A stretch of 64,000 nt of DNA from Mycolicibacterium agri (GTDB lineage: Bacteria; Actinomycetota; Actinomycetes; Mycobacteriales; Mycobacteriaceae). The position numbers were made by a program, and so were the translations under genes. Location: the NCBI RefSeq assembly GCF_002553505.1, contig NZ_PDCP01000011.1:1-64000 (forward strand), given 5' to 3'. The notes below the pieces were generated by a model, which had not been told where the DNA came from, did not search any database, and saw only the letters and a program-made list of their open reading frames with translations. This document shows, in pieces, positions 16,362-25,062 of this stretch. Every line of letters begins with the position of its first letter. The first letter of the stretch is position 1.

Positions 16362-16952
16362 CTACTGCAACGCCTTTCGCCCGTCGGTGAACCGTTCGAC
16401 GAGCAGAAAAAGACGCTCCGACTCGTGGTCCGGGCGGAGTCGGCCGGCGCGGCTGAGGGTCACCAACCCGTGCAACGCGGCGAAGAACACCTCGGTGAGC
16501 CCGTCGGCGTCCTGGTCGTCGGCGACCAGCGTGACCGCCTGACGAAGCTCGGCGAACGACGTCTTCAGCGCAGCGGGCGTGTCTTCGGCGGCGAAGCGCA
16601 ATGCGGTCGTGCGGGTGAACATCGCGTCGTAAACCGCCGGGTGGTCGCGGGCGAAGTCGAGGTAGGCGCGCGCGACGCTGAGCAGCGCGCCGCGAGGGGT
16701 GTCGGCGCCGGAGCGGGCGGCCCGGACCGCTTCGGCGAGTTCGTCGAACCCGTCGATCGCGATGGCGTCGGCGATCTGATCCATGCCGGCGAAGTGCTTG
16801 TACAGCACCGGCTGGCTGTACTCGATCTCGGTGGACAGCCGCCGTGTGGTGACGGCGTCCCAGCCTTCGGATTCGGCCAGCCTGCGGGCCGTCGAGATGA
16901 TCAGCTGTCTGCGGGCGGCGCGGTCCCGCTCTCGGCGGTCTTGGATGGCCAT
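16362..16952 (-). CDS. TetR-family transcriptional regulator
   Basis: This 196-residue repressor has the TetR helix-turn-helix at about residues 18-60 (LIISTARRLAESEGWDAVTT, then LSTEIEYSQPVLYKHF). The rest is a ligand-binding helical domain with FFAALHGLVTLSRAGRL, a WHG-like C-terminal pattern. It converges with ligD, only 6 bp away, and diverges from the DUF1772 operon at 17049. The repeated elements at 16962-16997 between the two are its probable operator, so it likely represses the operon and perhaps itself. Confidence 0.88.
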   Translation of the reverse strand: MAIQDRRERDRAARRQLIISTARRLAESEGWDAVTTRRLSTEIEYSQPVLYKHFAGMDQIADAIAIDGFDELAEAVRAARSGADTPRGALLSVARAYLDFARDHPAVYDAMFTRTTALRFAAEDTPAALKTSFAELRQAVTLVADDQDADGLTEVFFAALHGLVTLSRAGRLRPDHESERLFLLVERFTDGRKALQ

Positions 16953-16961
16953 GCCTGGATG

Positions 16962-16997
16962 CTATCACCGCTAGGAACACTAGCACCGCTATTGACA
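16962..16997. promoter_or_regulatory. TetR operator region with direct repeats and a palindrome
   Basis: Two adjacent 18-bp repeats (CTATCACCGCTAGGAACA and CTAGCACCGCTATTGACA, 14 of 18 positions equal) fill the gap between tetR and the DUF1772 operon. Their junction makes the palindrome GCTAG-GAACA-CTAGC (16970-16984). The second copy ends in TTGACA, a good -35 element for the rightward operon. Confidence 0.5.
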
Positions 16998-17048
16998 TCG
17001 GCTCGGCCGAGGGTTAGCGTTGCTAGCACCTGCGCTGGAGGAGTTTTC

Positions 17049-17525
17049 ATGACGTTGGATCTCATTACCCGGGCCGCCGCATTGGTCGCGGTGCTCGGCA
17101 CCGCGGTGGTCTACGGCACCGACGTTTTCTGCGCGGTCGTGCTGCGACCCGCCTTGGCGGCGGTCGACGATCGTGCACTGGTCGCGGTGTCCGGCAGCGT
17201 GCACCGTTACGGCGATCGGCGAATGCCGCTGCCAGGGGCGCTCGGAGGGATCGCCGCTGGGGTGACCGCGGTGCTCGCCGCGTTCGCCGGGCAGTGGGCG
17301 CAGGCGATCGCTGCGGGGGTTGCTTTCGTCCTGCTGTTGACGTGGATCGGGCTCTATGCACGGGTGAGCGCGCCGATCAACCGCCAGCTGACAGCCGCCG
17401 CCGACGCCGGCCGGACGCCATCTAATGGCCGTGCGCTGCAAGCGAAATGGGACTCGATCATCGTCGCGCGCGCTGTACTCCAAGGTCTTGCGGTGTTCGC
17501 GCTGTGCATGGCGCTGGTGGTGTGA
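17049..17525 (+). CDS. DUF1772-like membrane protein
   Basis: This is a 158-residue integral membrane protein with four hydrophobic segments. The pattern fits the DUF1772 (anthrone oxygenase-like) group: a short periplasmic region with HRYGDRRMPLP after helix 1, and TWIGLYARVSAPINRQL after helix 3, then the Asn/Gln-containing stretch before the last helix. The ATG at 17049 has GGAGGAG six bases upstream. It is the first gene of a tightly packed three-gene operon facing a TetR regulator. Members are linked to quinone or aromatic metabolism in some species, but nothing here shows a substrate. Confidence 0.65.
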   Translation: MTLDLITRAAALVAVLGTAVVYGTDVFCAVVLRPALAAVDDRALVAVSGSVHRYGDRRMPLPGALGGIAAGVTAVLAAFAGQWAQAIAAGVAFVLLLTWIGLYARVSAPINRQLTAAADAGRTPSNGRALQAKWDSIIVARAVLQGLAVFALCMALVV

Positions 17526-17866
17526 TGCTTGCGCTCAGGATCTATACGCTGCGAACACCGGAAGCTCTGCAGCGGTATGGGACCGTTCACTGGGCTCGCC
17601 ATCTGGCGACCTTCACGATATTCGGGGTTACCACCCACGGGGTGTGGACCGAGCGATCGGGCGGCGAGAATCGGCTTGTCGCGCTTATTCGTTACCCACG
17701 CGGCGCCGACCCGCAACACCTCACGCGGCACGTCATGGCCAGCCCGGAATTCGCCGCCGACATGGACGGCTTCAACGTCGACGACATCGTCGACGTGCAA
17801 TCGATATCGCTTGATCCGACGTCGTTCTCACCAATTCACCGGCGACCGCAGGAGTGCTCGACATGA
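17525..17866 (+). CDS. NIPSNAP-like small protein
   Basis: This 113-residue soluble protein has a ferredoxin-like alpha-beta pattern, with LRIYTLRTPEALQRYGTVHWARHLATFTIFGV and a C-terminal VDDIVDVQSISLDPTSFSP, as in NIPSNAP-type proteins. The ATG shares one base with the upstream stop (TGATG). Related proteins sit with small membrane proteins in catabolic or detoxification operons. The role is unknown. Co-expression with DUF1772 and DUF4267 proteins under a TetR suggests response to a small organic compound. Confidence 0.65.
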   Translation: MLALRIYTLRTPEALQRYGTVHWARHLATFTIFGVTTHGVWTERSGGENRLVALIRYPRGADPQHLTRHVMASPEFAADMDGFNVDDIVDVQSISLDPTSFSPIHRRPQECST

Positions 17867-18243
17867 CCGTCACCTACATCGGCTATACGTTGGCCGGCCT
17901 TATCGCTGCGGCCATCATCTTCATCGGCGCCCGATTCATCTTGGCGCCGCGCGTTGCCGCCGCCGGCTACGGGGTGCAAACCGACCTCCGCCACTCGGGC
18001 AGCGGCGCGTATCTCAGCGTCAAGGGCGTGCGCGACATCGCCTCGGGGTTGTTCGTCATCATTCTGATGGCGGCCGGCGCGACGCAGCTGCTCGGCTGGA
18101 TGATACTGGCCGCCACCGTCATTCCGGTCGCCGACGCCGCGATCGTGTTACGCAACGACGGTTCCAAGGCGATCGCCTGGGGAGTCCACGGCCTCACCGC
18201 CGGCGTCATGCTCGTGACATCCACGCTCCTGCTCATACCGTAG
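17863..18243 (+). CDS. DUF4267-like membrane protein
   Basis: This 126-residue protein has four hydrophobic segments and the sequence GYGVQTDLRHSGSGAYLSVKGVRDIASGLFV typical of the DUF4267 family. The ATG at 17863 overlaps the upstream stop as ATGA and has GCAGGAG 8 nt before it; a GTG at 17854 lies within that ribosome site and is rejected. It is the last gene of the TetR-controlled operon. Function is unknown. Confidence 0.72.
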   Translation: MTVTYIGYTLAGLIAAAIIFIGARFILAPRVAAAGYGVQTDLRHSGSGAYLSVKGVRDIASGLFVIILMAAGATQLLGWMILAATVIPVADAAIVLRNDGSKAIAWGVHGLTAGVMLVTSTLLLIP

Positions 18244-18285
18244 ACCGCGGCTGGCTTGTCAGTGGCCGCGCCTAGTGTCCGGCGC

Positions 18286-18936
18286 ATGACGCAATTCGAT
18301 GCGATCTCGACCGCAAACCTGGTTCCCACCCCCGAGCTGGTCGAGCGATTGATAGAGGAGAAGCCGAGGTGCTGGTCGTGGGCGGCCTTCGTTTCGGTGC
18401 TTTTTCAGCGGTGGGCGGCTGTTGAAGAACGAAAAGTGCGACAGGTGCTCGGCGCGCGCTCCCCGACGGGTCCGCACTTGAATACGGGCCACGCCGTCAA
18501 GGAATTCGTGTCGAGGCACATGCGCGACTGCGATGACCTGACCAAGCAATGTCATGCCTTACTGGCAGACCCCAGCTTCAGAGATGCCTTCGGCGCTCCT
18601 GACGATGAAAGCACGGCCGACGCCGCAGGGATAGTGCGGGCCGCGAACCGCGTCGGCGACTTCTATGTCAGATTTCTCGAGTTGGCCGAAGAGTGCCAAA
18701 GGTGTTCGGTGCCGGAGCAATACACGGAGTTCATGGATGATTGCACGCGGTGGATGAATCTGCCGCTGCACGATTTCGGAGAGTTCCTCAACGACGTCTT
18801 GATGGCGTTCGAGGAGCTTCAGCGGCGCGTGGCCTTAGGGGAACGCTACATCCGCCTCGATCCGGTCTCGCTGCCGATGACCACCGATGACCAATTGATC
18901 TGGTCAATCATGGATCGGCTCAGGGCCATCAACTAA
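18286..18936 (+). CDS. hypothetical soluble protein
   Basis: This is a 216-residue predicted cytoplasmic, mostly helical protein with no recognised family. It is rich in charged residues and has several cysteines (RDCDDLTKQCHALL, EECQRCSVPEQY). Codon third positions are less GC-rich than in the neighbours, which may point to acquired DNA. The start fits a leaderless transcript: TAGTGT ends 7 nt before the ATG and no ribosome site is present. It converges with the VOC protein gene, 5 bp away. Confidence 0.6.
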   Translation: MTQFDAISTANLVPTPELVERLIEEKPRCWSWAAFVSVLFQRWAAVEERKVRQVLGARSPTGPHLNTGHAVKEFVSRHMRDCDDLTKQCHALLADPSFRDAFGAPDDESTADAAGIVRAANRVGDFYVRFLELAEECQRCSVPEQYTEFMDDCTRWMNLPLHDFGEFLNDVLMAFEELQRRVALGERYIRLDPVSLPMTTDDQLIWSIMDRLRAIN

Positions 18937-18941
18937 ACACC

Positions 18942-19583
18942 TTATCGGCGCGGGGATATCAACGCCGTCGGAACCGACATCCCGAGATCACGGTGCCGGA
19001 GCGTGGTGATGCGGCGACCCGGCTGCACCGCGTCTTTGACCGGCGTCGCGGCCGCACCGAAAAACGCGGCGGCGGCGTCGATATCGGCGACGACGTAGGT
19101 GATACCCCACAGTGTCGACGGCCCGTCGCTTGCGGTCGTCGGCGAGCCGACGGCCTCGACGATCACCTCGCCGAACCGGAAGAAGACCTGACGGATGGGT
19201 CGCCCGCCGAGTTCGCCCTCGCGTTGACGGCGCGGCCGCACACCGATCGCGGCCAGCGATTCGACCGTCCTGTCCAGATCGGGCGACATCAGCACCACGT
19301 GGTCGATCGCGGTGACCCCGTTGGCGTGCGTTCCCGGTTCGGCGACCGCCGCGTCCGATCGCGCCGTCGGGATGCCATCGATGTCGAACGCGTCAAGCAG
19401 TCCCCGCAGTGACCACCCGACGATGCCGGCGCCGCGTTCGCGCCCGACCAGCTGGATTCGAACGCCACCCACCTGGCACACGGCGTTCGAGACGGTGAAT
19501 CCGGCGGCTGTCCAGGCCTCGACGGGATCGGCGACGTCCAGCGCGTCGACGGTGACGGTCACGAGCGGTGAGAGTACGCGCAC
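18942..19583 (-). CDS. VOC-fold (glyoxalase/bleomycin-resistance) protein
   Basis: This 213-residue protein shows the vicinal oxygen chelate pattern in its second half: AIDHVVLMSPDLDRTVESLAAIGV, a central IRQVFFRFGEVIVEAVG and the closing WGITYVVADIDAAAAFFG. The first half looks like a degenerate VOC repeat. The frame stays open far upstream across the facing SDR gene, but that part is antisense shadow; the GTG at 19581-19583 starts the folded region. It diverges from the SDR at 19617 with a 33-bp gap. Metal ligands cannot be assigned confidently, so enzyme or binding role is open. Confidence 0.72.
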   Translation of the reverse strand: MRVLSPLVTVTVDALDVADPVEAWTAAGFTVSNAVCQVGGVRIQLVGRERGAGIVGWSLRGLLDAFDIDGIPTARSDAAVAEPGTHANGVTAIDHVVLMSPDLDRTVESLAAIGVRPRRQREGELGGRPIRQVFFRFGEVIVEAVGSPTTASDGPSTLWGITYVVADIDAAAAFFGAAATPVKDAVQPGRRITTLRHRDLGMSVPTALISPRR

Positions 19584-19616
19584 CGCCGCGCTGGGCGGTC
19601 GCTTAGCATCACCTGC

Positions 19617-20453
19617 ATGAGCAACGTATCGGTCATCACTGGCGGTGCAGGCGGCATGGGGCTTGCCACGGCCAAGGTTGTCGGCAACGACCACAGCCTC
19701 GTCATCTGCGACGTCCGCCAGGACCGGCTCGACGCCGCGGCAAGCGCACTCGACGCCCTCGGCATCGCCTATCAGGCCGTCAACTGCGATGTCACCGACC
19801 GGCGGGCCGTCGTCGACCTCTTCGACGTCGCCTCCGGGCTGGGCCGCATCGCCTCGGTCATCCATACCGCCGGCGTCAGCCCGTCGATGGGATCCGCCGA
19901 ATACGTGATGCGTACCAACGCGATCGGCACACTCAACGTCAACGAATGCTTCTTCGACATCGCCGCCGAAGGAGCGGCGATCGTCAACGTCGCTTCGATG
20001 GCAGCGCATCTGCTGCCCGAAAACATGGTTCCGACAGATCGATTCCCGCAGGCGCTGAAGGACCAGGAGGCGTTCATGAAGGACATGCTGGCGGCGTGCA
20101 GCATCGTTCCCGAAGAGATGCAGTCCGGCATCGCCTACGCGGTCAGCAAGAGCTTCGTGCGGTGGTACGCCGTCGCACAGTGTGAACGGTTCAACGGCAA
20201 GGGACTTCGCGTCGTTTCGGTGTCGCCGGGCTCGATCGACACCGAGATGGGCAGGCTGGAGGCCGACGCGGGGGCGGGCGCTTTGGTCGCCGATGCGGCC
20301 GTGCCGCGCTGGGGTAAGCGCGAGGAGATGGCCGACCTGCTGGCGTTCTGTGCGAGCGACAAAGCCGGATATCTCACCGGCACCGACATTTTGAACGACG
20401 GCGGCGTCGTCGCTTCGGTGACGGAGCGGGCCAGACAGTCCGCGGACAGCTAG
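19617..20453 (+). CDS. short-chain dehydrogenase/reductase
   Basis: This is a 278-residue SDR with cofactor motif GGAGGMG (residues 9-15), acidic CDVRQDR after strand 2, and active-site region VNVASMAAH with YAVSKSF supplying Tyr and Lys. The end (TGTDILNDGG) is typical. The region between the active Ser and Tyr is longer than usual (about 45 residues), as in hydroxysteroid dehydrogenase-like SDRs. TAGCAT lies exactly 7 nt before the ATG with no ribosome site, so the mRNA is probably leaderless. The substrate is unknown. Confidence 0.87.
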   Translation: MSNVSVITGGAGGMGLATAKVVGNDHSLVICDVRQDRLDAAASALDALGIAYQAVNCDVTDRRAVVDLFDVASGLGRIASVIHTAGVSPSMGSAEYVMRTNAIGTLNVNECFFDIAAEGAAIVNVASMAAHLLPENMVPTDRFPQALKDQEAFMKDMLAACSIVPEEMQSGIAYAVSKSFVRWYAVAQCERFNGKGLRVVSVSPGSIDTEMGRLEADAGAGALVADAAVPRWGKREEMADLLAFCASDKAGYLTGTDILNDGGVVASVTERARQSADS

Positions 20454-20512
20454 CGAGCGTGCGCAAACGCCTGGATTCACACGGCGTGTCGCCCGCAGAC
20501 ACGCACCCTCGC
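20453..20512. repeat. intergenic palindromic element, GCGAGCGTGCG type, copy 1
   Basis: The arms GCGAGCGTGCG and CGCACCCTCGC (one mismatch) enclose a centre with GGCGTGTCG. Read on the other strand it aligns with the element at 52180-52239, including GTGCGTGTCTGC and CGACACGCCG. It lies just after the SDR stop and before the convergent cytochrome gene, where a terminator would be useful. Confidence 0.65.
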
Positions 20513-20556
20513 GGCGAAGGGGAGGGACACTCTCGCTCGCGGGAAAGGGGACCACT

Positions 20557-21552
20557 CTAAGTGCGAGTCCACTGCTGGGTGAGGCGGAACAGGTACACCA
20601 ACGGCGGCAACACGACCACCCCGGCCAGCGCAACCACGATCAACAGTCCGACCAGCGTGGCGTCGGCGCCTGCGGCGTCGTTGATGGTCAGCTGATCGAC
20701 GAGCATCCAGGGATACTGCCCGACGCCCCAGCCGGTCACCACAGCGGCGACCGCTGCTACGGCCGCGACCCGCGCCCAGCCAAATTGCTTGCGGTACACC
20801 AGCACAAGGGTCGCCAACCCCGCGATCGCGGCGACCACCAGTAGGGGAGCGGCGGCGGTGCGCAGGCCGTGGCTGAGCGTGGGCGCGTCGTGCCACACCG
20901 GATACAAACCGGCGAAGACGACACCGCCCGCGACGACGCCGACCGCCAACGTGCGCTTGCGCAGACGCAACGCCAGCTCGGTGCTGCCGGCGCGGTCGGC
21001 GTCGGCGGTCAGGAACACCCCGGCGAGGAAGATGCATGTCGCGACGGCCAGGCAGCCGCCGACCAGCGAGGTCGGGTTGATCCAGGAGCCGATGGGATCG
21101 CCGTAACCCTCGGCGGGCACCCGGCCCGAGGCGATGGCCCCCGCCGCCGCGCCGAGGAAGAACGGCGTGATCACCGACGAAGAGGCGAAGATCGCCCCGA
21201 ACAGCCGCGCCTGAGCAAACGTCTCAGAGTACTTGCGAAACGCAAAGCTCGCCCCGCGCAACACGATTCCGGCCAGCGCCAGGCTGAGAGGGATGAACAG
21301 TGTGGTGGTCGCGGCCGCGAATGCGCTTGGAAAGCCCGTCCACCAGATCACCAGAATGTAGATCAGCCACACATGATTGGCCTCCCACACAGGCCCGATA
21401 CTGGTGTCGACCAGGGTGCGCAGATCGCTGCCGCGCGAGTCGAATCCGGCCGTGAGATCGTAGAAGCCCGAGCCGAAGTCGGCGCCTGCGAACAACGCGT
21501 AGACCACCACGCCGAGGAACATCGCCATCGCCACCACCGTCGCGAGGGTCAT
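20557..21552 (-). CDS. cydB: cytochrome bd-type quinol oxidase subunit II
   Basis: This is a 331-residue membrane protein with about eight or nine helices. The N-terminal helix pair and the strongly conserved GPVWEANHVWLIYILVIWW segment (about 53-72) identify subunit II of bd-type oxidases. It supports subunit I, where the haems are held, and helps shape the oxygen-reduction complex in the cytoplasmic membrane. Its start overlaps the end of the subunit I gene by 4 bp. This pair is separate from canonical cydABDC; fast-growing mycobacteria carry such a second CIO/AppBC-like oxidase. Confidence 0.92.
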   Translation of the reverse strand: MTLATVVAMAMFLGVVVYALFAGADFGSGFYDLTAGFDSRGSDLRTLVDTSIGPVWEANHVWLIYILVIWWTGFPSAFAAATTTLFIPLSLALAGIVLRGASFAFRKYSETFAQARLFGAIFASSSVITPFFLGAAAGAIASGRVPAEGYGDPIGSWINPTSLVGGCLAVATCIFLAGVFLTADADRAGSTELALRLRKRTLAVGVVAGGVVFAGLYPVWHDAPTLSHGLRTAAAPLLVVAAIAGLATLVLVYRKQFGWARVAAVAAVAAVVTGWGVGQYPWMLVDQLTINDAAGADATLVGLLIVVALAGVVVLPPLVYLFRLTQQWTRT

Positions 21553-22934
21553 GTCACCGAGTCCTCCCGCGGCGGCCCGTACGGGCTGGGCAGGTCGGCC
21601 TCACCGGCGCGCCAGCGTCTGGCCATGGACCGCAACACGATCCAGGCCCCGACCGTCATGCCGACATAGATGACCAGGACGGCGCTGTAGCTCCACCACA
21701 GCCCGGTCATCGTGGTCGCCGCGTCGGGCGTGCGCAGTATGTGCCACACCGTCCACGGTTGGCGGCCCACTTCGGTTGCGGTCCAACCGAATTCCACTGC
21801 CAGGATGGCCAACGGGCCAGCGATCACGGCGAACCGCAGGAACCACCGGTTGTCCAGCAGATCGCGGCCGCGCCAGCGCAGCAACCAGTACAGCAGGACA
21901 CCGGCTGCCAGCGCCGTGCCGATGACCACCATCGACTGAAACGACAGGTGCGTGATGTTGACCGGCGGCCAGTCCTGCCTCGGTACGGTGTCGAGCCCGG
22001 GAACAGGCGCGTCGAAAGAGTTGCGTGCGATGATCGACCCGAGCCGCGGGATCTCCAGCGCGCCGTGCACCTCGCCGTCGACCAGCACGCCGCCGAGCCG
22101 GAACGGGGCAGGCCCTTCGGTGGTCTCGGCCAATTCGAACGCGGCCAGCTTGGCCGGCTGGCTGTCGTGGATCCGCATGCCGAGCACGTGACCGATCAGG
22201 GGCTGCGCGATCGCCGCCACCGACGCGAAGACGAACGGCACCGTGAAGCCGAGCCGGTGATGCGCGTCGTCGCGGCCCCGCAGCAGACCGGCCGCATACA
22301 CCCCGGCCACGACCAGCCCGACGACCATGAACGCCGCCACCCACATGTGCAGGAACTGCAGCCAGACCCCGTCGTTGAACATGGCCCGCCACGGATTGAC
22401 GTCGGTCACCTCGCCGTCGCGGATCGAGAACCCGGCCGGGTTGTTCATCCATGCGTTGACCGAGACCACGCAGAACGTGCCGACGATGCCGGAGACCCCC
22501 ATCGGGATCAGCATCGCCAGGTGCAGTCGAGGCGGCATCCGGCCCCAGCCGTACAGGTAGATCCCCAAGAAGATCGCCTCGACGAAGAACGACAGCCCCT
22601 CGAACGCGAACGGCAGGCCGAGCACGTCGCCGAAGCGGCCCATCAGGCCCGGCCACAGCAGGCCCATCTCGAAGCTGAGGACCGTGCCCGAAACCGCACC
22701 GATGGCGAACAACACCGCCGATACCTTTGCCCAGCGTTTGGCCAGCCCGAGCGCCACCGGGTCGTCGCGCACGATGCCGCGCCGGTGCACCACGTAGATG
22801 ATGGTCGGAAAGGCGACGCCGAAGCACGCCAGGATGATGTGAAAGCCCAGCGAGACCGCCATCTGCTGCCGCGCGGGCAACAGGCCGGGAGGATCCGCCA
22901 GGAGTAGCACCGCGTCGCTGAATGCCACAGCCAT
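21549..22934 (-). CDS. cytochrome bd-type quinol oxidase subunit I, short Q-loop (CIO-like)
   Basis: The 461-residue subunit carries the expected haem ligands: His 32 (SLGFHIILACFGV), His 196 (LQFLHMWVA) and Met 335 (LSFQSM). The conserved acidic residues of the proton path (FEGLSFFVEAIFLG) and WTVW near the end are also present. The Q-loop between His 196 and Met 335 is short, which fits the cyanide-insensitive (CIO) subgroup rather than E. coli-type bd-I. It oxidises menaquinol and reduces oxygen to water. It is the first gene of a two-gene operon on the minus strand. Confidence 0.92.
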   Translation of the reverse strand: MAVAFSDAVLLLADPPGLLPARQQMAVSLGFHIILACFGVAFPTIIYVVHRRGIVRDDPVALGLAKRWAKVSAVLFAIGAVSGTVLSFEMGLLWPGLMGRFGDVLGLPFAFEGLSFFVEAIFLGIYLYGWGRMPPRLHLAMLIPMGVSGIVGTFCVVSVNAWMNNPAGFSIRDGEVTDVNPWRAMFNDGVWLQFLHMWVAAFMVVGLVVAGVYAAGLLRGRDDAHHRLGFTVPFVFASVAAIAQPLIGHVLGMRIHDSQPAKLAAFELAETTEGPAPFRLGGVLVDGEVHGALEIPRLGSIIARNSFDAPVPGLDTVPRQDWPPVNITHLSFQSMVVIGTALAAGVLLYWLLRWRGRDLLDNRWFLRFAVIAGPLAILAVEFGWTATEVGRQPWTVWHILRTPDAATTMTGLWWSYSAVLVIYVGMTVGAWIVLRSMARRWRAGEADLPSPYGPPREDSVT

Positions 22935-22980
22935 CGACGCTACGCCTTTAGCCCTGGTAGCGACGCATTCGCAGCGGCAT

Positions 22981-22995
22981 CCACACCGCGTGTGG
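22981..22995. promoter_or_regulatory. short inverted repeat between cytochrome bd and AraC-like genes
   Basis: CCACAC-CGC-GTGTGG lies in the 98-bp gap between the divergent oxidase operon and the truncated AraC-like gene. Its place suits an operator for either side. No regulator can be named. Confidence 0.3.
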
Positions 22996-23032
22996 TAACT
23001 GCTTCAGAAAGTGCACGGAAGGGTACGTTGAT

Positions 23033-23428
23033 TTGCATAGCGGAGCTGAGCTGGCGAGCTCCATCGATATCCACTTTCAGCAGGTGAGTGACATAGATAC
23101 CGGCGCACAAGTGATCCACAGAGCCGAACGGACCAAGGTCGAACTGTCGGACGCCCTCGAGATCCGCGCGGCGCTGGAACAAGCCTATGGGGTGCGCCTG
23201 CGTCTGCACGAGAAGCGCACCCGCCAGCCCAACGAGAAGCTGACCCACGAGCGCGTCGACGTCGGCCCGTTCGCCATCGAGGACATCCACTTCCCCGGCG
23301 ACATCGAGGTGTCACCCGATCCGCTCGACAAAGTCGTTGCGCTGTGGACCACCGCGGGCAGGTTGGAAGGGTCCTGCGACGGCCTCAAGGGCGAGGCGGC
23401 GGCCGGCGAAGTCAGCATGATCTCCTAA
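23033..23428 (+). pseudogene. truncated AraC-family regulator (N-terminal sensing part only)
   Basis: This 131-codon frame resembles the N-terminal effector domain of AraC-type regulators (AraC_binding_2-like): DALEIRAALEQAYGVRLRLH, then FAIEDIHFPGDIEVSPDPLDKVVALW. A full protein of this type is about 300 residues and ends in two helix-turn-helix motifs, which are absent. The frame ends abruptly at 23428, 6 bp from the stop of the convergent CheR-like gene, which also lacks its C-terminus. The only start is a TTG. I read this as a remnant left by a deletion, although a short free sensing domain is possible. Confidence 0.5.
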
Positions 23429-23434
23429 CCGGAC

Positions 23435-25018
23435 CTACCGCATTACGCCCACCACCCGCATCTCGCGATCGACCACAGCCATCCCGAACTGGATGGAGTC
23501 GACCAGCGAGTTCATCAGGTTCTTCGCCTCGTTCAACTCCAAACTGCGCTCACCCAGCGCGTCGTTGATGGTGTGCAACTCGTCGTTGGTGGACTGCAGC
23601 TCCTCGTTCATCGTCTCGAGTTCTTCGTTGGTGGACTGCAGCTCCTCGTTGGTGGTCTCCAACTCTTCCACCGTCGACTGCAGTTCCTCGTTGGTGGTTT
23701 CGAGTTCTTCGTTGGTGGACTGCAGTTCCTCGTAGGCGGCCTCGAGTTGACGGTTGGTCTGCACCACCTTGTCCAGCAGCGCCCGCGTAGCGGTGACGTC
23801 GAAGAACACGATCGACACGCCCAGCAGGCCGTTCTCGGCGTCGACGAGCGGGTTGACGTGAATCTCGAACCAGAGCACATCCGCGCCGGGACGCTGAAAC
23901 TGAACGTCCTGGATGCGCGCCGACCGCCGCTCGACCTTGGCCTGTTCCACGTAGCCGCGTAACTCCACCGGTCGATAGGATACTTCGAGATCGCGCAGCA
24001 ACCGCCTGATGTCGCGGGCCGACAAACCGAACGTCGTCTCGGCCTGCTGGTTGATCACCGCGACCACGTCGTCCCCGGTGACGACGATCTGGGCGACGGG
24101 GCTGGCCCGGAACGCCAACTCGCGGATCGGGGACAGGCCGGGCAGGTCGCCCTGCCTCTCCATCAAGGCCGCGGTGTTCTCGAGGCGCTCGACACCGGCG
24201 TGGGATCCCGCCGCCTTCCGGAAGATGCGAAACATCAGGTTCAGCGGGGTGAAGCGGTCGCTGTGGCTCAACAGCATCTCGGCGTGCCCGAGGAACAGCG
24301 TGTCCTTCGGCGCAAGAGCAAAGTGCAAGCGCCCCAACACATTACGTTGAGTCTCGGCGTTGAGATACATCAACGTGTTGCGGCACACCAGCAGGTCGAC
24401 TCGGGAGATCGGCGCATCCTTGACGATGTCGTTGCGGCCGAAGATCACCGCACGGCGCAGATCCTTGCGGAAGACGTAACGGCCGTTGGTGCGCTCGAAG
24501 TACTTCTCCAACAGGGCCGGCGGCACGGATTCGACGGCCCTCGCGTCGTAGGTGGCGGCCCTGGCTTCAGTCAGCGCATCCTCGTCGACGTCGGTGGCGT
24601 AGATCTTGACCCGCTGGCGGAATTCATCGGGTCCCAGCGCCTCGGCAAGGACCATCGCCAGGGTGTACGCCTCCTGGCCGGATGCGCATCCTGCGCTCCA
24701 CACCCGGATCTGTTCGTTGGGCGCCTTCTCGGCCAGCATCGCCGGGACTACTTCATCCCGGATGAAATCCCATGCGGGCCCGTCGCGGAAGAAGGATGTG
24801 ACGTTGATCAGGATGGTGTTGAACAGCGCGGTGAACTCGTCGGAACTGGCCTGCAACACGTCGAGGTACTCCTCGAACGTCTGGTAGCCGGCCGCGTCCA
24901 TCCGATGACGGACACGCCGGATCAGCGACGTCCGCTTGTAGCCGGTGAAGTCGAAGCCGCGCGAGTCCCGCATGAACCGCAGCAGCGCTTCGAACGCGTC
25001 ATCAGTGTGCTCGTTCAT
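23435..25018 (-). CDS. CheR-like methyltransferase fused to PAS and long coiled coil, C-terminus truncated
   Basis: This is a 527-residue protein. Residues about 5-270 form a CheR-type SAM methyltransferase: the N-terminal helical part, then VWSAGCASGQEAYTLAMVLAE (SAM site) and DLLVCRNTLMYLN. A PAS domain follows (about 310-415). A long coiled coil comes next, made of near-repeats of EELQSTNEELETTN. The protein then stops a few residues into what should be a second PAS domain (MAVVDREMRVVGVMR). The ATG at 25016-25018 is chosen for the family start. Mycobacteria have no flagella, so methylation probably tunes a non-chemotactic signalling protein in this CheB/STAS cluster. Confidence 0.85.
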   Translation of the reverse strand: MNEHTDDAFEALLRFMRDSRGFDFTGYKRTSLIRRVRHRMDAAGYQTFEEYLDVLQASSDEFTALFNTILINVTSFFRDGPAWDFIRDEVVPAMLAEKAPNEQIRVWSAGCASGQEAYTLAMVLAEALGPDEFRQRVKIYATDVDEDALTEARAATYDARAVESVPPALLEKYFERTNGRYVFRKDLRRAVIFGRNDIVKDAPISRVDLLVCRNTLMYLNAETQRNVLGRLHFALAPKDTLFLGHAEMLLSHSDRFTPLNLMFRIFRKAAGSHAGVERLENTAALMERQGDLPGLSPIRELAFRASPVAQIVVTGDDVVAVINQQAETTFGLSARDIRRLLRDLEVSYRPVELRGYVEQAKVERRSARIQDVQFQRPGADVLWFEIHVNPLVDAENGLLGVSIVFFDVTATRALLDKVVQTNRQLEAAYEELQSTNEELETTNEELQSTVEELETTNEELQSTNEELETMNEELQSTNDELHTINDALGERSLELNEAKNLMNSLVDSIQFGMAVVDREMRVVGVMR

Positions 25019-25062
25019 CCTGGTGTCCGTTCCTTGGATTCGCGAGTCGAACATACTCGGCC

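Noticed and set aside
19584..20633. Upstream extension of the VOC protein frame to 563 codons
   Set aside because: The extra 350 codons run antisense to the intact SDR gene; only the part from GTG 19583 shows family sequence.
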